Under the pieces are notes generated by a model. The model worked only from the letters and a program-made list of their open reading frames with translations, did no database searches and was not told where the DNA came from. From Candidatus Paraluminiphilus aquimaris (GTDB lineage Bacteria > Pseudomonadota > Gammaproteobacteria > Pseudomonadales > Halieaceae), in NCBI RefSeq assembly GCF_026230195.1, contig NZ_CP036501.1:1-64000 (forward strand): 64,000 nucleotides of DNA, read 5' to 3'. The translations under genes were made by a program, and so were the position numbers. Shown here piece by piece: positions 49,735 through 58,248 of this stretch. How positions within the stretch are numbered: position 1 is the first letter of the stretch; each line of letters starts with the position of its first letter.

Positions 49735-49750
49735 TGGCATAGCAAATGCA
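49735..49750 (+). promoter_or_regulatory. Sigma-54 (RpoN) -24/-12 promoter
   Basis: TGGCATAGCAAATGCA: GG at 49736-49737 and GC at 49748-49749 with the required ten-base gap. It differs from the TGGCAYR-N4-TTGCW consensus at one conserved base. It faces the pcnB side, sits in an AT-rich gap of 295 bases and directly follows a gene for a sigma-54 activator. Predicted start near 49761. Confidence 0.7.
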
Positions 49751-49760
49751 ACAATTGGGA

Positions 49761-49853
49761 CAGAGCCAAAATAAAAATAAGCGGCCGAATAAAAATAATA
49801 TGTGTCACTACGGACCTGGGCGGGGAAGGCAACTTCCCCCAGTTTCTTTATTT
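49761..49853 (+). ncRNA. Candidate CrcZ-like small RNA
   Basis: Proposed transcript of about 93 nt from the sigma-54 promoter to the hairpin terminator. It carries two identical A-rich elements AATAAAAATAA (49770-49780 and 49788-49798), each containing an AANAANAA unit of the kind bound by Hfq/Crc. Position (between cbrB and pcnB) and promoter type are those of Pseudomonas CrcZ, which soaks up Hfq-Crc to relieve carbon catabolite repression. It is much shorter than CrcZ (about 400 nt). No reading frame of note. Whether this organism has Crc is not visible here. Confidence 0.55.
49816..49853 (+). terminator. Factor-independent terminator of the candidate small RNA
   Basis: CTGGG (49816-49820) pairs with CCCAG (49838-49842), and GGAAG (49824-49828) with CTTCC (49833-49837). 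A three-base bulge on the left and a GCAA tetraloop complete the hairpin, followed by TTTCTTTATTT. It ends 57 bases before the pcnB start, so pcnB needs readthrough or its own promoter. Confidence 0.8.
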
Positions 49854-49909
49854 CCCTCTTGAGCACTTCGCTTGGTAAACTGCCACCTTCACTGCTGGGA
49901 TGAAGCACG

Positions 49910-51169
49910 TTGCACCAAATCGACGCTCAAAGTCTTATAGACCCCACTGCGCTATCAAAGTCTGCCGTCGCCGTCGTCGCGCGTCTGTGTGAGAACAATC
50001 ACAGCGCATTCATTGTCGGTGGCGCAGTCCGAGATTTATTGCTGGGTAAGCGGCCCAAAGATTTTGATGTAGCCACCGACGCGACTCCCGAGCAAATCGT
50101 GGCCCTTTTCAGAGGCGCGCGAATTATCGGAAGACGGTTCCAAATCGTGCATGTCCGGATGGGTCGCGAGATAATTGAAGTCACGACCTTTCGGGGGCAT
50201 CACGGGGGGGACACCTCTAAGATTGCTGCTAAAAGCAATAAAGGCCTACTCCTTCGCGACAACGTCTACGGCACGCTCGATCAAGACGCGGCGCGCAGGG
50301 ATCTCACAATAAACGCACTTTACTTGGATCCTTTGCAGCACCTTATTCTTGACGACCTCAATGGGATTGAGGACATCAAGAAACGCACCATCCGAATCAT
50401 CGGTGACCCTGCAGGTCGCTACCGCGAAGATCCAGTTCGTATGTTGAGGGTGGCGCGATTTGCTGCAAAACTCGGATTCAGCGTCGACCCAGCAACGCAA
50501 GAAGCCATCGGTGAATGCCGCCACCTTTTAGCGGATATCCCCTCGGCACGCCTGTTTGACGAAGCTATTAAACTGTTCATGTCGGGTCACGCAGCCGAGA
50601 CGTTTGAGCAATTGCGTCGTCATGATCTACTCGAGACTCTGTTCCCAGAAGCTGTGGATGCTTTAGATCTCGAAGGAGCACAAGAGCTAATTACTCAAGC
50701 CATGAAGAACACTGACGGCAGAATTGCTCGCGACAAGCCCGTCACGCCAGCATTTCTTTTCGCAGCCCTATTGTGGCCTGCCGTTGCTCTGCGAAGTGAT
50801 GAAATTGTCCGCGCGGGCAACGCCGATGGATCACCCGTTAATGCTGCTGGACAAGAAATACTTGCTCGTTCACTTCAGCGCGTATCCATTCCAAAACGCT
50901 TTTCGATTCCAATGCGGGAAATCTGGGAACTCCAGCCACGATTAGATAAGTGTTCACCGAAACGAGCCAAATCTATTTTGGCGCTGCGACGTTTTCGAGC
51001 GGCCTTTGATCTGCTGCTATTGCGTCGTGACCAAGACGAGGAGCTCAGTGGCGCGGTCAAATTCTGGGAGGAACAACAACAGTTGTTTCCAGAAATAGTC
51101 GGCAGCCAACCACCCACTGAGATACCCAAAAAACGGCGACGACCGCGCAGACGAAAACCCGAGCAATGA
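49910..51169 (+). CDS. pcnB: Poly(A) polymerase I
   Basis: 419 residues. Adds poly(A) tails that mark RNA for decay. Nucleotidyltransferase motif FIVGGAVRDLLLGKRPKDFDVATDA with the catalytic Asp pair; IGRRFQIVHVRMGREIIEVTTF and the RRDLTINALYLDP block distinguish it from CCA-adding enzymes. Basic C-terminus KKRRRPRRRKPEQ. Start is a TTG. Its stop overlaps folK by four bases (ATGA). Confidence 0.93.
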   Translation: MHQIDAQSLIDPTALSKSAVAVVARLCENNHSAFIVGGAVRDLLLGKRPKDFDVATDATPEQIVALFRGARIIGRRFQIVHVRMGREIIEVTTFRGHHGGDTSKIAAKSNKGLLLRDNVYGTLDQDAARRDLTINALYLDPLQHLILDDLNGIEDIKKRTIRIIGDPAGRYREDPVRMLRVARFAAKLGFSVDPATQEAIGECRHLLADIPSARLFDEAIKLFMSGHAAETFEQLRRHDLLETLFPEAVDALDLEGAQELITQAMKNTDGRIARDKPVTPAFLFAALLWPAVALRSDEIVRAGNADGSPVNAAGQEILARSLQRVSIPKRFSIPMREIWELQPRLDKCSPKRAKSILALRRFRAAFDLLLLRRDQDEELSGAVKFWEEQQQLFPEIVGSQPPTEIPKKRRRPRRRKPEQ

Positions 51170-51663
51170 CCCTAGCTGTGATTGCCCTAGGCGCAAATAT
51201 CGATGCGCCCATCGAGCGACTCGCCGAAGCCTACGCGCATGTGTCGAAAATGGCTGATTTCAGCGTCCTTGATGTATCGCCCATTTATCAATCTCCGCCT
51301 ATGGGCCCCGAGGATCAACCGCCCTACTTCAATGCTGTTCTCTCAGGTGAGTACACAGGCGAGCCTCTACCCCTACTGAGGGCACTGCAAAAAATCGAGG
51401 CCTCGATGGGCCGCGTTAAGACACGCCATTGGGGGGAGCGTTGTATCGATCTAGACGTTATTCAACTCGGGGATTGTGTTGTTCATTTACCAAGCCTTCA
51501 GATTCCGCATCCGGGCCTTAGAAGTCGCTTATTCGTCGTACAACCCATGATCGATATTCTGGGCGCTGATCATAGGGTGCCGGGCCTCCCCGAACTTGGT
51601 ACCCTGCGCGAAGCATTGAGCGATGACACACTCACATTGTGTCCCAATACAGCCCTTGGCTAA
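51166..51663 (+). CDS. folK: HPPK, 6-hydroxymethyl-dihydropterin pyrophosphokinase
   Basis: 165 residues. Folate synthesis step. GANIDAPIERLAEAY at the start, YFNAVLSGEYTGEPL in the middle, and KTRHWGERCIDLDVI with the catalytic Asp pair are typical. Coupled with pcnB (ATGA), a conserved pair. Confidence 0.94.
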   Translation: MTLAVIALGANIDAPIERLAEAYAHVSKMADFSVLDVSPIYQSPPMGPEDQPPYFNAVLSGEYTGEPLPLLRALQKIEASMGRVKTRHWGERCIDLDVIQLGDCVVHLPSLQIPHPGLRSRLFVVQPMIDILGADHRVPGLPELGTLREALSDDTLTLCPNTALG

Positions 51664-51681
51664 GGTAACGGCGGAGGTAAA

Positions 51682-52362
51682 GTGACAGAAACAACCACAG
51701 CGCCCGTCGATCTACGAGGAAGGCTGCCGCAGCCATACATCGCTGTTGAAGGCCCGATCGGCGTCGGTAAAACCACCTTGGCGAAGAGGTTAGCTGAGTT
51801 ATTCGATTATCAATTGTTACTCGAAGACGCCCACGAAAACCCGTTCCTTGATAAGTTTTATGAAAATCGTCGGCAAAATGCGCTCGCCACTCAACTCTTC
51901 TTTTTGTTTCAGCGGGTCCAAAAAATGGACGATTTGAAGCAACAGGATATGTTTAAGCCGCTTCGGATTGCTGACTTCCTCATCGATAAAGATCCGATCT
52001 TTGCCGAGGTCAACTTAGATCCAGACGAGTTTGAGCTTTACCGCAAGGTATACGGCCAAATGACTGTCGATGCGCCAACCCCCGACCTGGTTATCTATTT
52101 GCAGGCCTCGGTCGACAGACTCCTAGAGCGGATTGACCGCCGAGGAATCGCTTCGGAGCGGACGATCAGTCGTCAGTACCTCGAGGAGCTGAATGAGGTG
52201 TACAGCGAGTTCTTTCTTTACTACGATGCCGCGCCTTTACTCATAGTGAACGCTAATCAGCTCGATTTAGTGAGTCGACAAGAGGACTTTGCCCAGCTAG
52301 TCGATTATGCTCTCGACATTAAGGCAGGGCGACACTACTTCAACCCGACCTCGATCGACTAA
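51682..52362 (+). CDS. Deoxynucleoside kinase (dGK/dAK/dCK type)
   Basis: 226 residues. P-loop VEGPIGVGKTTLAKRLA, then LLLEDAHENPFLDKFYEN and the ERS-like region DRRGIASERTISRQYLEEL. Phosphorylates a deoxynucleoside for salvage; which one cannot be decided here. GTG start after GGAGG-like CGGAGGTAAA. In several gammaproteobacteria this gene is found at this spot, between folK and panB. Confidence 0.88.
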   Translation: MTETTTAPVDLRGRLPQPYIAVEGPIGVGKTTLAKRLAELFDYQLLLEDAHENPFLDKFYENRRQNALATQLFFLFQRVQKMDDLKQQDMFKPLRIADFLIDKDPIFAEVNLDPDEFELYRKVYGQMTVDAPTPDLVIYLQASVDRLLERIDRRGIASERTISRQYLEELNEVYSEFFLYYDAAPLLIVNANQLDLVSRQEDFAQLVDYALDIKAGRHYFNPTSID

Positions 52363-52398
52363 CGCAAGTACGAGAAGCACCAGGGAGCTCCGACATCG

Positions 52399-53193
52399 AT
52401 GTCCGAACGAATTACCACTAGCAAGCTGGAAGCCATGAAAACCGCAGGCGAAAAGTTTGTGATGGTCACCGCCTACGATGCGACCTTTGCCCGCCTGGTT
52501 AGTGAAGCGGGTGCGGAATGCATTCTTGTAGGTGACTCCCTCGGTATGGTCTTACAAGGCCACGACACGACCGTGCCTGTGTCGCTCGAAGCAATGGTCT
52601 ATCACACCGAATGTGTTGCTCGAGCCCGCCCCCATTCTCTGATTGTGTCAGATCTCCCCTTTATGACGTACTCGTCACCCGATGTTGCTCTTACGGCCAG
52701 TATGGAACTGATGCAAAAAGGGGCACAAATGGTAAAGCTTGAAGGGGGTACCTGGCTAAGCGAAACCATTCATCAATTGGTCCAGCGCGGCATCCCCGTC
52801 TGTGCTCACCTCGGCTTAACCCCGCAATCGGTCAACGTCTTTGGCGGCTATCGTGTTATGGGGCGAACACCGAAGGAAGCGAAATCGATACTCGCTGACG
52901 CTGTAGAAATTCAAGATGCAGGCGCAAGTATCGTTTTGCTTGAATGCGTGCCTGAAGACCTTGCGGCGGATATCTCATCTAAGCTCGATATACCGGTGAT
53001 TGGTATTGGCGCCGGTGCGGGCACAGACGCACAAGTGTTGGTTCTACACGACTTGCTTGGGCTCACCGAGAAACCCGCAAAGTTCGTCGAAAACTTCATG
53101 ACGAACGCCGACACCGTGCAAGATGCGATTTCCGCCTTTGTAAACGCGGTGAAGGACGGATCCTACCCGCAGGCACAACACACCTATCGCTAA
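52399..53193 (+). CDS. panB: 3-methyl-2-oxobutanoate hydroxymethyltransferase
   Basis: 264 residues. First step of pantothenate synthesis from 2-oxoisovalerate. Seen: VTAYDATFARLVSEAG, VGDSLGMVLQGHDTTVPV, MVKLEGG, CAHLGLTPQSVNVFGG and PVIGIGAGAGTDAQVLVLHD. One base after its stop, panC begins. Confidence 0.97.
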   Translation: MSERITTSKLEAMKTAGEKFVMVTAYDATFARLVSEAGAECILVGDSLGMVLQGHDTTVPVSLEAMVYHTECVARARPHSLIVSDLPFMTYSSPDVALTASMELMQKGAQMVKLEGGTWLSETIHQLVQRGIPVCAHLGLTPQSVNVFGGYRVMGRTPKEAKSILADAVEIQDAGASIVLLECVPEDLAADISSKLDIPVIGIGAGAGTDAQVLVLHDLLGLTEKPAKFVENFMTNADTVQDAISAFVNAVKDGSYPQAQHTYR

Positions 53194-54042
53194 ATGGAAA
53201 TTATCAGCAGCATCAGCGCTATGCAGGCCTGGCGCTCGTCTCTCCCACAGGGTTTTCGCGTCGGCTTCGCACCGACAATGGGTAATCTCCACGCGGGACA
53301 TCTATCACTTGTTGAGAAGGCGAAATCGCTAAGCGACGTCACTGTCGCCTCGATATTCGTTAACCCCATGCAGTTTGGAGAAAGTGAAGACCTCGATGCC
53401 TATCCGCGCACCTTGGCGCGCGATTTGGAAAGTCTGAGAGAGGCTGGCGCGGCTGCCGTGTTTACACCGTCAGTCGTCGATATTTATCCTGAGGGTGTCG
53501 AGCACCATACAGCGGTGGAAGTTCCGGGATTAACTGACGTACTTTGCGGCGCCTCGCGCGCCGGTCACTTCAAGGGTGTAACAACCGTCGTCAGCAAGCT
53601 TTTTGGGGCAGTACGACCCGATGTCGCGGCATTCGGTGCTAAGGATCTACAACAAGTTCTTGTCATAAAAAAAATGGTTCGCGACCTCCTAATGAATACC
53701 GAGGTGATAACTGTTCCGACAATGCGAGAAGCCGACGGCCTTGCCATGAGCTCTCGAAACGGCTACCTGACAAAGACTGAACGACAACTTGCACCTCGCT
53801 TTCCAAGCGTACTCACTGACTTTGTTACCGCCGTCAAAAGCAGATCAAGCACGATCGAGGATGCTCTGGAGACCGCGCGTAAAGCTCTCATCAAGCACGG
53901 ATTTCATATCGACTATCTCGAGGCACGAAAGACCTTTGATCTCACCCCGGCAACCTCGCTAGATACAGAAGTTGCCATATTTGGCGCGGTCTTTGTGGGT
54001 AAAACGCGGCTTATTGATAACCACGTCATACCCACGCTTTAA
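53194..54042 (+). CDS. panC: Pantothenate synthetase
   Basis: 282 residues. Joins pantoate and beta-alanine with ATP. APTMGNLHAGHLSLV (HIGH-type), FVNPMQFGESEDLDAYPRT, GVTTVVSKLF and AMSSRNGYLT are all present. Directly follows panB (TAAATG). Convergent with the symporter gene at 22 bases. Confidence 0.97.
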   Translation: MEIISSISAMQAWRSSLPQGFRVGFAPTMGNLHAGHLSLVEKAKSLSDVTVASIFVNPMQFGESEDLDAYPRTLARDLESLREAGAAAVFTPSVVDIYPEGVEHHTAVEVPGLTDVLCGASRAGHFKGVTTVVSKLFGAVRPDVAAFGAKDLQQVLVIKKMVRDLLMNTEVITVPTMREADGLAMSSRNGYLTKTERQLAPRFPSVLTDFVTAVKSRSSTIEDALETARKALIKHGFHIDYLEARKTFDLTPATSLDTEVAIFGAVFVGKTRLIDNHVIPTL

Positions 54043-54064
54043 ATCGCCCTAACACCGCAGCTAC

Positions 54065-55786
54065 TCACTGCGCCTCCCCCGGCTCGTGGAGAAAGTCGAG
54101 TAGCTCCTGCACCTCACGGGGCGGGGGTGAGGTGACGCGACTTATAATAAAGGCGGTTGCGAAATTAACGATCGCTCCAACAACACCAAACGCATTTGGC
54201 TCGATACCGAAGAACCAATTGGGTGGCATATCACCTAGGAAGCTCGTTCCCGGAATAAACATAATTCCCTTGTGCTGGAAGACATAAAGCAGCGTCACGG
54301 ATATTCCCGCCAACATTCCAGTCACCGCACCCTCTCGACTAATACCACGCGCGAAGATGCCCATGAGTAACGCCGGGAAAAGCGAAGATGCCGCAAGACC
54401 AAAGGCGAGCGCGACGGTACCGGCCGCGAAACCCGGCGGGTTCAGACCCAAATATCCAGCCCCCAGCACAGCGACTGCCATCGCAATCCGAGAGGCTCTA
54501 AGCTCGGCGCGCTCGGAAATGGACGGCATATAGGTACTCTTGAGCAGATCATGAGAAATGGCGCTCGAAATCGCCAACAAAAGACCTGCAGCTGTTGAGA
54601 GAGCGGCGGCCAAACCACCGGCCGCCACAAGGGCGATTACCCAGTTAGGCAACCGCGCTATTTCTGGGTTAGCTAACACCAAAATATCATTATCTAATTT
54701 TGTTAACTCGTTAGTTTCAGGGTCAGCCGTATACTCGATGCGCCCGTCCCCATTCAGGTCTTCGACTTTGAGTAGGCCTGTTTGCTCCCAATTTTCAAAC
54801 CACGCTGGCTTTTCCTCAATGAGCAATGCCTGCCCGTCTGAAGCCTGCATGGTATCCACAATATTCAGTCTCGCCATGGCAGCGATGGCTGGCGCTGTCG
54901 TGTAGAGAATGGCAATGAATACCAGAGCCCACCCTGCAGACCGTCGGGCCGCTGCAACGCTTGGCACGGTAAAAAACCGAATAATGACGTGAGGCAGTCC
55001 GGCCGTTCCAATCATGAGCGATGCAGTGAACGCCAGCATATTAAGCGTGCTACCACGAAGCGTTGTGGTGTACTCCTGGAAACCAAGATCAACCAAGATA
55101 AGGTCGAGCTTATCGAGGAGATACATATCGCTACCAGACAGTGTGGAGCCCAAGCCTAGTTGCGGTATCGGGTTCCCCGTAAGCTGGAGACTGATAAAGA
55201 TGGCGGGAATCGTATAAGCCGTAATCAGCACGACATATTGGGCGATTTGCGTATAGGTAATGCCCTTCATACCCCCCAAAACGGCGTAGAAAAAAACGAT
55301 CAACATTCCGATACCAAGGCCTGTTTCGTAGTCGGTTTCCAGGAAGCGTGAAAACGCGACCCCCACGCCTTTCATTTGACCTATCACGTAAGTAACGGAG
55401 CACAGAATGAGGCAAATGACGGCGACTACACGCGCCGTATCTGAGTAATAGCGCTCACCTATGAAATCAGGGACGGTGTACTTACCGTATTTCCGAAGGT
55501 ACGGAGCAATCAACAGGGCTAAAAGCACATAGCCCCCGGTCCAGCCCATGAGGAAGACTGACCCACCATAACCGTTGTATGAGAGTGCGATGAGGCCTGC
55601 CATAGAAATGAAAGAGGCCGCAGACATCCAGTCAGCAGCAGTCGCCATGCCGTTAGCGACCGGGTGGACGCCACCATCTGCGACATAAAAATCTTTGGTT
55701 GAAGAGGCTCTCGTAGCGACCGCAATACCGATGTACAACGCAAAGGTGAAGCCAACAACCAGATAAGTCAGTAGCGTTAGACTCAT
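54065..55786 (-). CDS. Sodium:solute symporter, VC_2705/ActP-like
   Basis: 573 residues with about thirteen helices. N-terminal DFYVADGGVHPVANGMATAADWMSAASFI and YTVPDFIGERYYSDTARVVA are SSS-family motifs close to ActP. It also has a charged loop (EDLNGDGRIEYTADPETNELTK, about residues 340-365) that looks like an EF-hand-type calcium site (DLNGDGRIE). Paired with a DUF4212 small subunit upstream (TAATG overlap) and next to acs, so acetate or another short acid is the likely substrate. Confidence 0.9.
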   Translation of the reverse strand: MSLTLLTYLVVGFTFALYIGIAVATRASSTKDFYVADGGVHPVANGMATAADWMSAASFISMAGLIALSYNGYGGSVFLMGWTGGYVLLALLIAPYLRKYGKYTVPDFIGERYYSDTARVVAVICLILCSVTYVIGQMKGVGVAFSRFLETDYETGLGIGMLIVFFYAVLGGMKGITYTQIAQYVVLITAYTIPAIFISLQLTGNPIPQLGLGSTLSGSDMYLLDKLDLILVDLGFQEYTTTLRGSTLNMLAFTASLMIGTAGLPHVIIRFFTVPSVAAARRSAGWALVFIAILYTTAPAIAAMARLNIVDTMQASDGQALLIEEKPAWFENWEQTGLLKVEDLNGDGRIEYTADPETNELTKLDNDILVLANPEIARLPNWVIALVAAGGLAAALSTAAGLLLAISSAISHDLLKSTYMPSISERAELRASRIAMAVAVLGAGYLGLNPPGFAAGTVALAFGLAASSLFPALLMGIFARGISREGAVTGMLAGISVTLLYVFQHKGIMFIPGTSFLGDMPPNWFFGIEPNAFGVVGAIVNFATAFIISRVTSPPPREVQELLDFLHEPGEAQ

Positions 55787-56058
55787 TATTCAGAGCCCTC
55801 TTTGTATTCGCGCTCTAACCGACTCATCGTCGCCGCAAAATAGAAAATTAACGCGATAAAAACAAAGATTGAACCCTGTTGGGCGAACCAAAAACCCATC
55901 TTGTAGCCGCCCAATCGAATTTCATTGAGGGGCTCAACCATCAGAATGCCGAAACCAAAGCTCACAACAAACCAAATCACCAGAAGCTTCAGCATAAGTC
56001 CTCGAACTTGTGCCGAAAATTGCGCTCTGCGCGCGTTTTTATTATCGAACTCAGCCAT
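55786..56058 (-). CDS. DUF4212 family small membrane subunit of the symporter
   Basis: 90 residues from the ATG at 56058 (MAEFDNKNARRAQFSAQ), which has AAGGAG about 11 bases before it; a longer frame to 56118 reads through that site. Two membrane helices (LLVIWFVVSFGFGIL and GSIFVFIALIFYFAA). DUF4212 proteins are found in front of VC_2705-type symporters, as here. Divergent from acs by 123 bases. Confidence 0.88.
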   Translation of the reverse strand: MAEFDNKNARRAQFSAQVRGLMLKLLVIWFVVSFGFGILMVEPLNEIRLGGYKMGFWFAQQGSIFVFIALIFYFAATMSRLEREYKEGSE

Positions 56059-56181
56059 TCGTTGGATATCTCCTTTTTCCAAACGCATTTTGTTCCACTG
56101 CAAGAACACATACGGCATTATTGATTAGGTAGTTGCTTTATTCGGCAGCCGCGCACAGATAAAACCATAAGGATCCATTGC

Positions 56182-58116
56182 ATGTCTAACGAGGCGATTT
56201 ATCCCGTTCCGGCAAACTTTGCGGACGCACACATCACCCCTGAAAAATATCAGGAGATGTACCGGCAGTCGCTAGATGATCCAGATAGCTTCTGGAGCAG
56301 TCAGGCGACCGAGTTCTTATCGTGGGACAAGCCTTGGGACACCGTCTGCGACAGCGACCTGTCCACAGGCCACGCTCGGTGGTTCGATGGCGGCAAGCTG
56401 AACGCCAGTGTTAACTGCATCGACCGCCATTTGCCGGCTCGAGCGGATCAAACCGCCATCCTATGGGAAGGAGACAACCCCGCAGAGCACAAGCGCATCA
56501 CCTACCAGGCGCTCAAAGACGAGGTCTGCCGTCTCGCCAATGTCATGCATGACCGTGGCGTTCGCGCAGGCGACCGTGTCTGTATATATATGCCTATGGT
56601 GCCTGAAGCAGCCTATGCCATGCTTGCCTGCACGCGAATTGGCGCCATTCATTCAGTCGTGTTCGGTGGATTTTCTCCGGAGGCACTCAAAGATCGCATC
56701 AATGACGCGAGTTGCCGCATGGTAATTACGGCCGACGAAGGGTTGCGCGGTGGTAAAACCGTGCCCCTGAAAGCCAATGTCGACGCCGCTTTAACTAACT
56801 GTCCATCCGTGGATACCGTTATCGTCCTTGAGCGAACAGGCAGTGACATTCACTGGGAGGAAGGGCGCGATATTGCTTACGGCGCGAGCACATCGACTGC
56901 CGATACCGAATTCACGCCCGCCTCGATGGACAGTGAGGCACCGCTTTTCATCCTGTACACATCCGGCTCAACGGGCAAACCAAAAGGTGTATTGCACACA
57001 ACGGGCGGCTATCTATTACAAGCAGCCAGCACGTTCAAATATGTTTTTGACTACCGTGAAGGCGAGGTCTTCTGGTGTACAGCAGACGTGGGATGGGTGA
57101 CTGGACACTCGTATATCGTATACGGCCCGCTCGCCAACGGCGCAACAACCGTCATGTTCGAAGGTGTTCCCACCTATCCCGACGGTGGACGTTGTTGGGA
57201 GGTGATCGACAAACACCAAATTAATACATTTTTTACCGCACCGACCGCTATCCGAGCCCTTCATGCTCTCGGCGACGATTTCGTAACGAGGCACTCACGG
57301 CGCAGTCTCAGAATCATTGGCTCGGTAGGGGAACCCATTAACCCTGAGGCTTGGGAGTGGTACCACCGCGTTGTGGGAGACAGCCGCTGCCCCATTGTGG
57401 ACAGCTGGTGGCAGACTGAGACCGGCGCCATGATGATTACGCCCATGCCATCTGCCCACGCGATGAAGCCTGGCTACGCAAGTTTCCCCTACTTCGGTGT
57501 CGAACCTGCCCTGCTCGATGAGCAGGGACAAGAGATTGAAGGGGAGGGTTCAGGGTATCTTGTGATTAAACGATCATGGCCTGGCCAGATTCGAACCGTC
57601 TACGGTGATCACCAGCGCCTCATTGATACTTACTTCTCTACTTATGAGGGCTACTATTTTACCGGCGACGGCGCGCTTCGCGATGCGGACGGCTACCTCC
57701 GCATCACGGGCCGCGTCGATGATGTTCTGAACGTATCGGGTCACAGGATGGGTACGGCTGAGGTTGAAAGTGCGCTGGTTCTTCACAGTGACATCTCGGA
57801 AGCCGCGGTCGTGGGATATCCACACCCAATTAAAGGCCAAGGGATTTATTGCTACGTGACACCGGTCACCGGTGTTGAAGACAGTCCTGAACTTCGGGCC
57901 GAACTAATACAGCTCTGCGTCAAAGAGATAGGCCCGATAGCAAAACCTGATGTCATACAATGGGCGCCGGGACTCCCCAAAACTCGCTCAGGAAAAATTA
58001 TGCGACGGATCTTGAGAAAGATCGCCGAAAACGAGCTCGACAGCTTGGGCGATACCTCTACCTTGGCTGATCCATCTGTCGTGGCGCAACTCATTACAGG
58101 GCGTAGCGACCAATAA
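56182..58116 (+). CDS. acs: Acetyl-CoA synthetase
   Basis: 644 residues. Activates acetate to acetyl-CoA through acetyl-AMP. [37 protein letters not shown], and the C-terminal [11 protein letters not shown] with the Lys that Pat-type enzymes acetylate. AAGGATCC before the ATG. Clustered with the acetate-type symporter. Ends at a shared bidirectional terminator. Confidence 0.96.
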   Translation: MSNEAIYPVPANFADAHITPEKYQEMYRQSLDDPDSFWSSQATEFLSWDKPWDTVCDSDLSTGHARWFDGGKLNASVNCIDRHLPARADQTAILWEGDNPAEHKRITYQALKDEVCRLANVMHDRGVRAGDRVCIYMPMVPEAAYAMLACTRIGAIHSVVFGGFSPEALKDRINDASCRMVITADEGLRGGKTVPLKANVDAALTNCPSVDTVIVLERTGSDIHWEEGRDIAYGASTSTADTEFTPASMDSEAPLFILYTSGSTGKPKGVLHTTGGYLLQAASTFKYVFDYREGEVFWCTADVGWVTGHSYIVYGPLANGATTVMFEGVPTYPDGGRCWEVIDKHQINTFFTAPTAIRALHALGDDFVTRHSRRSLRIIGSVGEPINPEAWEWYHRVVGDSRCPIVDSWWQTETGAMMITPMPSAHAMKPGYASFPYFGVEPALLDEQGQEIEGEGSGYLVIKRSWPGQIRTVYGDHQRLIDTYFSTYEGYYFTGDGALRDADGYLRITGRVDDVLNVSGHRMGTAEVESALVLHSDISEAAVVGYPHPIKGQGIYCYVTPVTGVEDSPELRAELIQLCVKEIGPIAKPDVIQWAPGLPKTRSGKIMRRILRKIAENELDSLGDTSTLADPSVVAQLITGRSDQ

Positions 58117-58194
58117 CACCATCGCGTCAGTTCGGGTCACAGACCACCAACAGAGCAATAGCAACTCGCCAATTCGCACCGCGAAAGTTCAACC

Positions 58195-58226
58195 AAAAAA
58201 AAGGCCCGCATCAGCGGGCCTTTTTA
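58195..58226. terminator. Bidirectional terminator between acs and pnp
   Basis: AAGGCCCGC (58201-58209), loop ATCA, GCGGGCCTT (58214-58222), flanked by an A run on the left and T run on the right, so it works for acs on the plus strand and pnp on the minus strand. Confidence 0.93.
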
Positions 58227-58248
58227 GGTCACAAGTCAGCTAGCGTAC

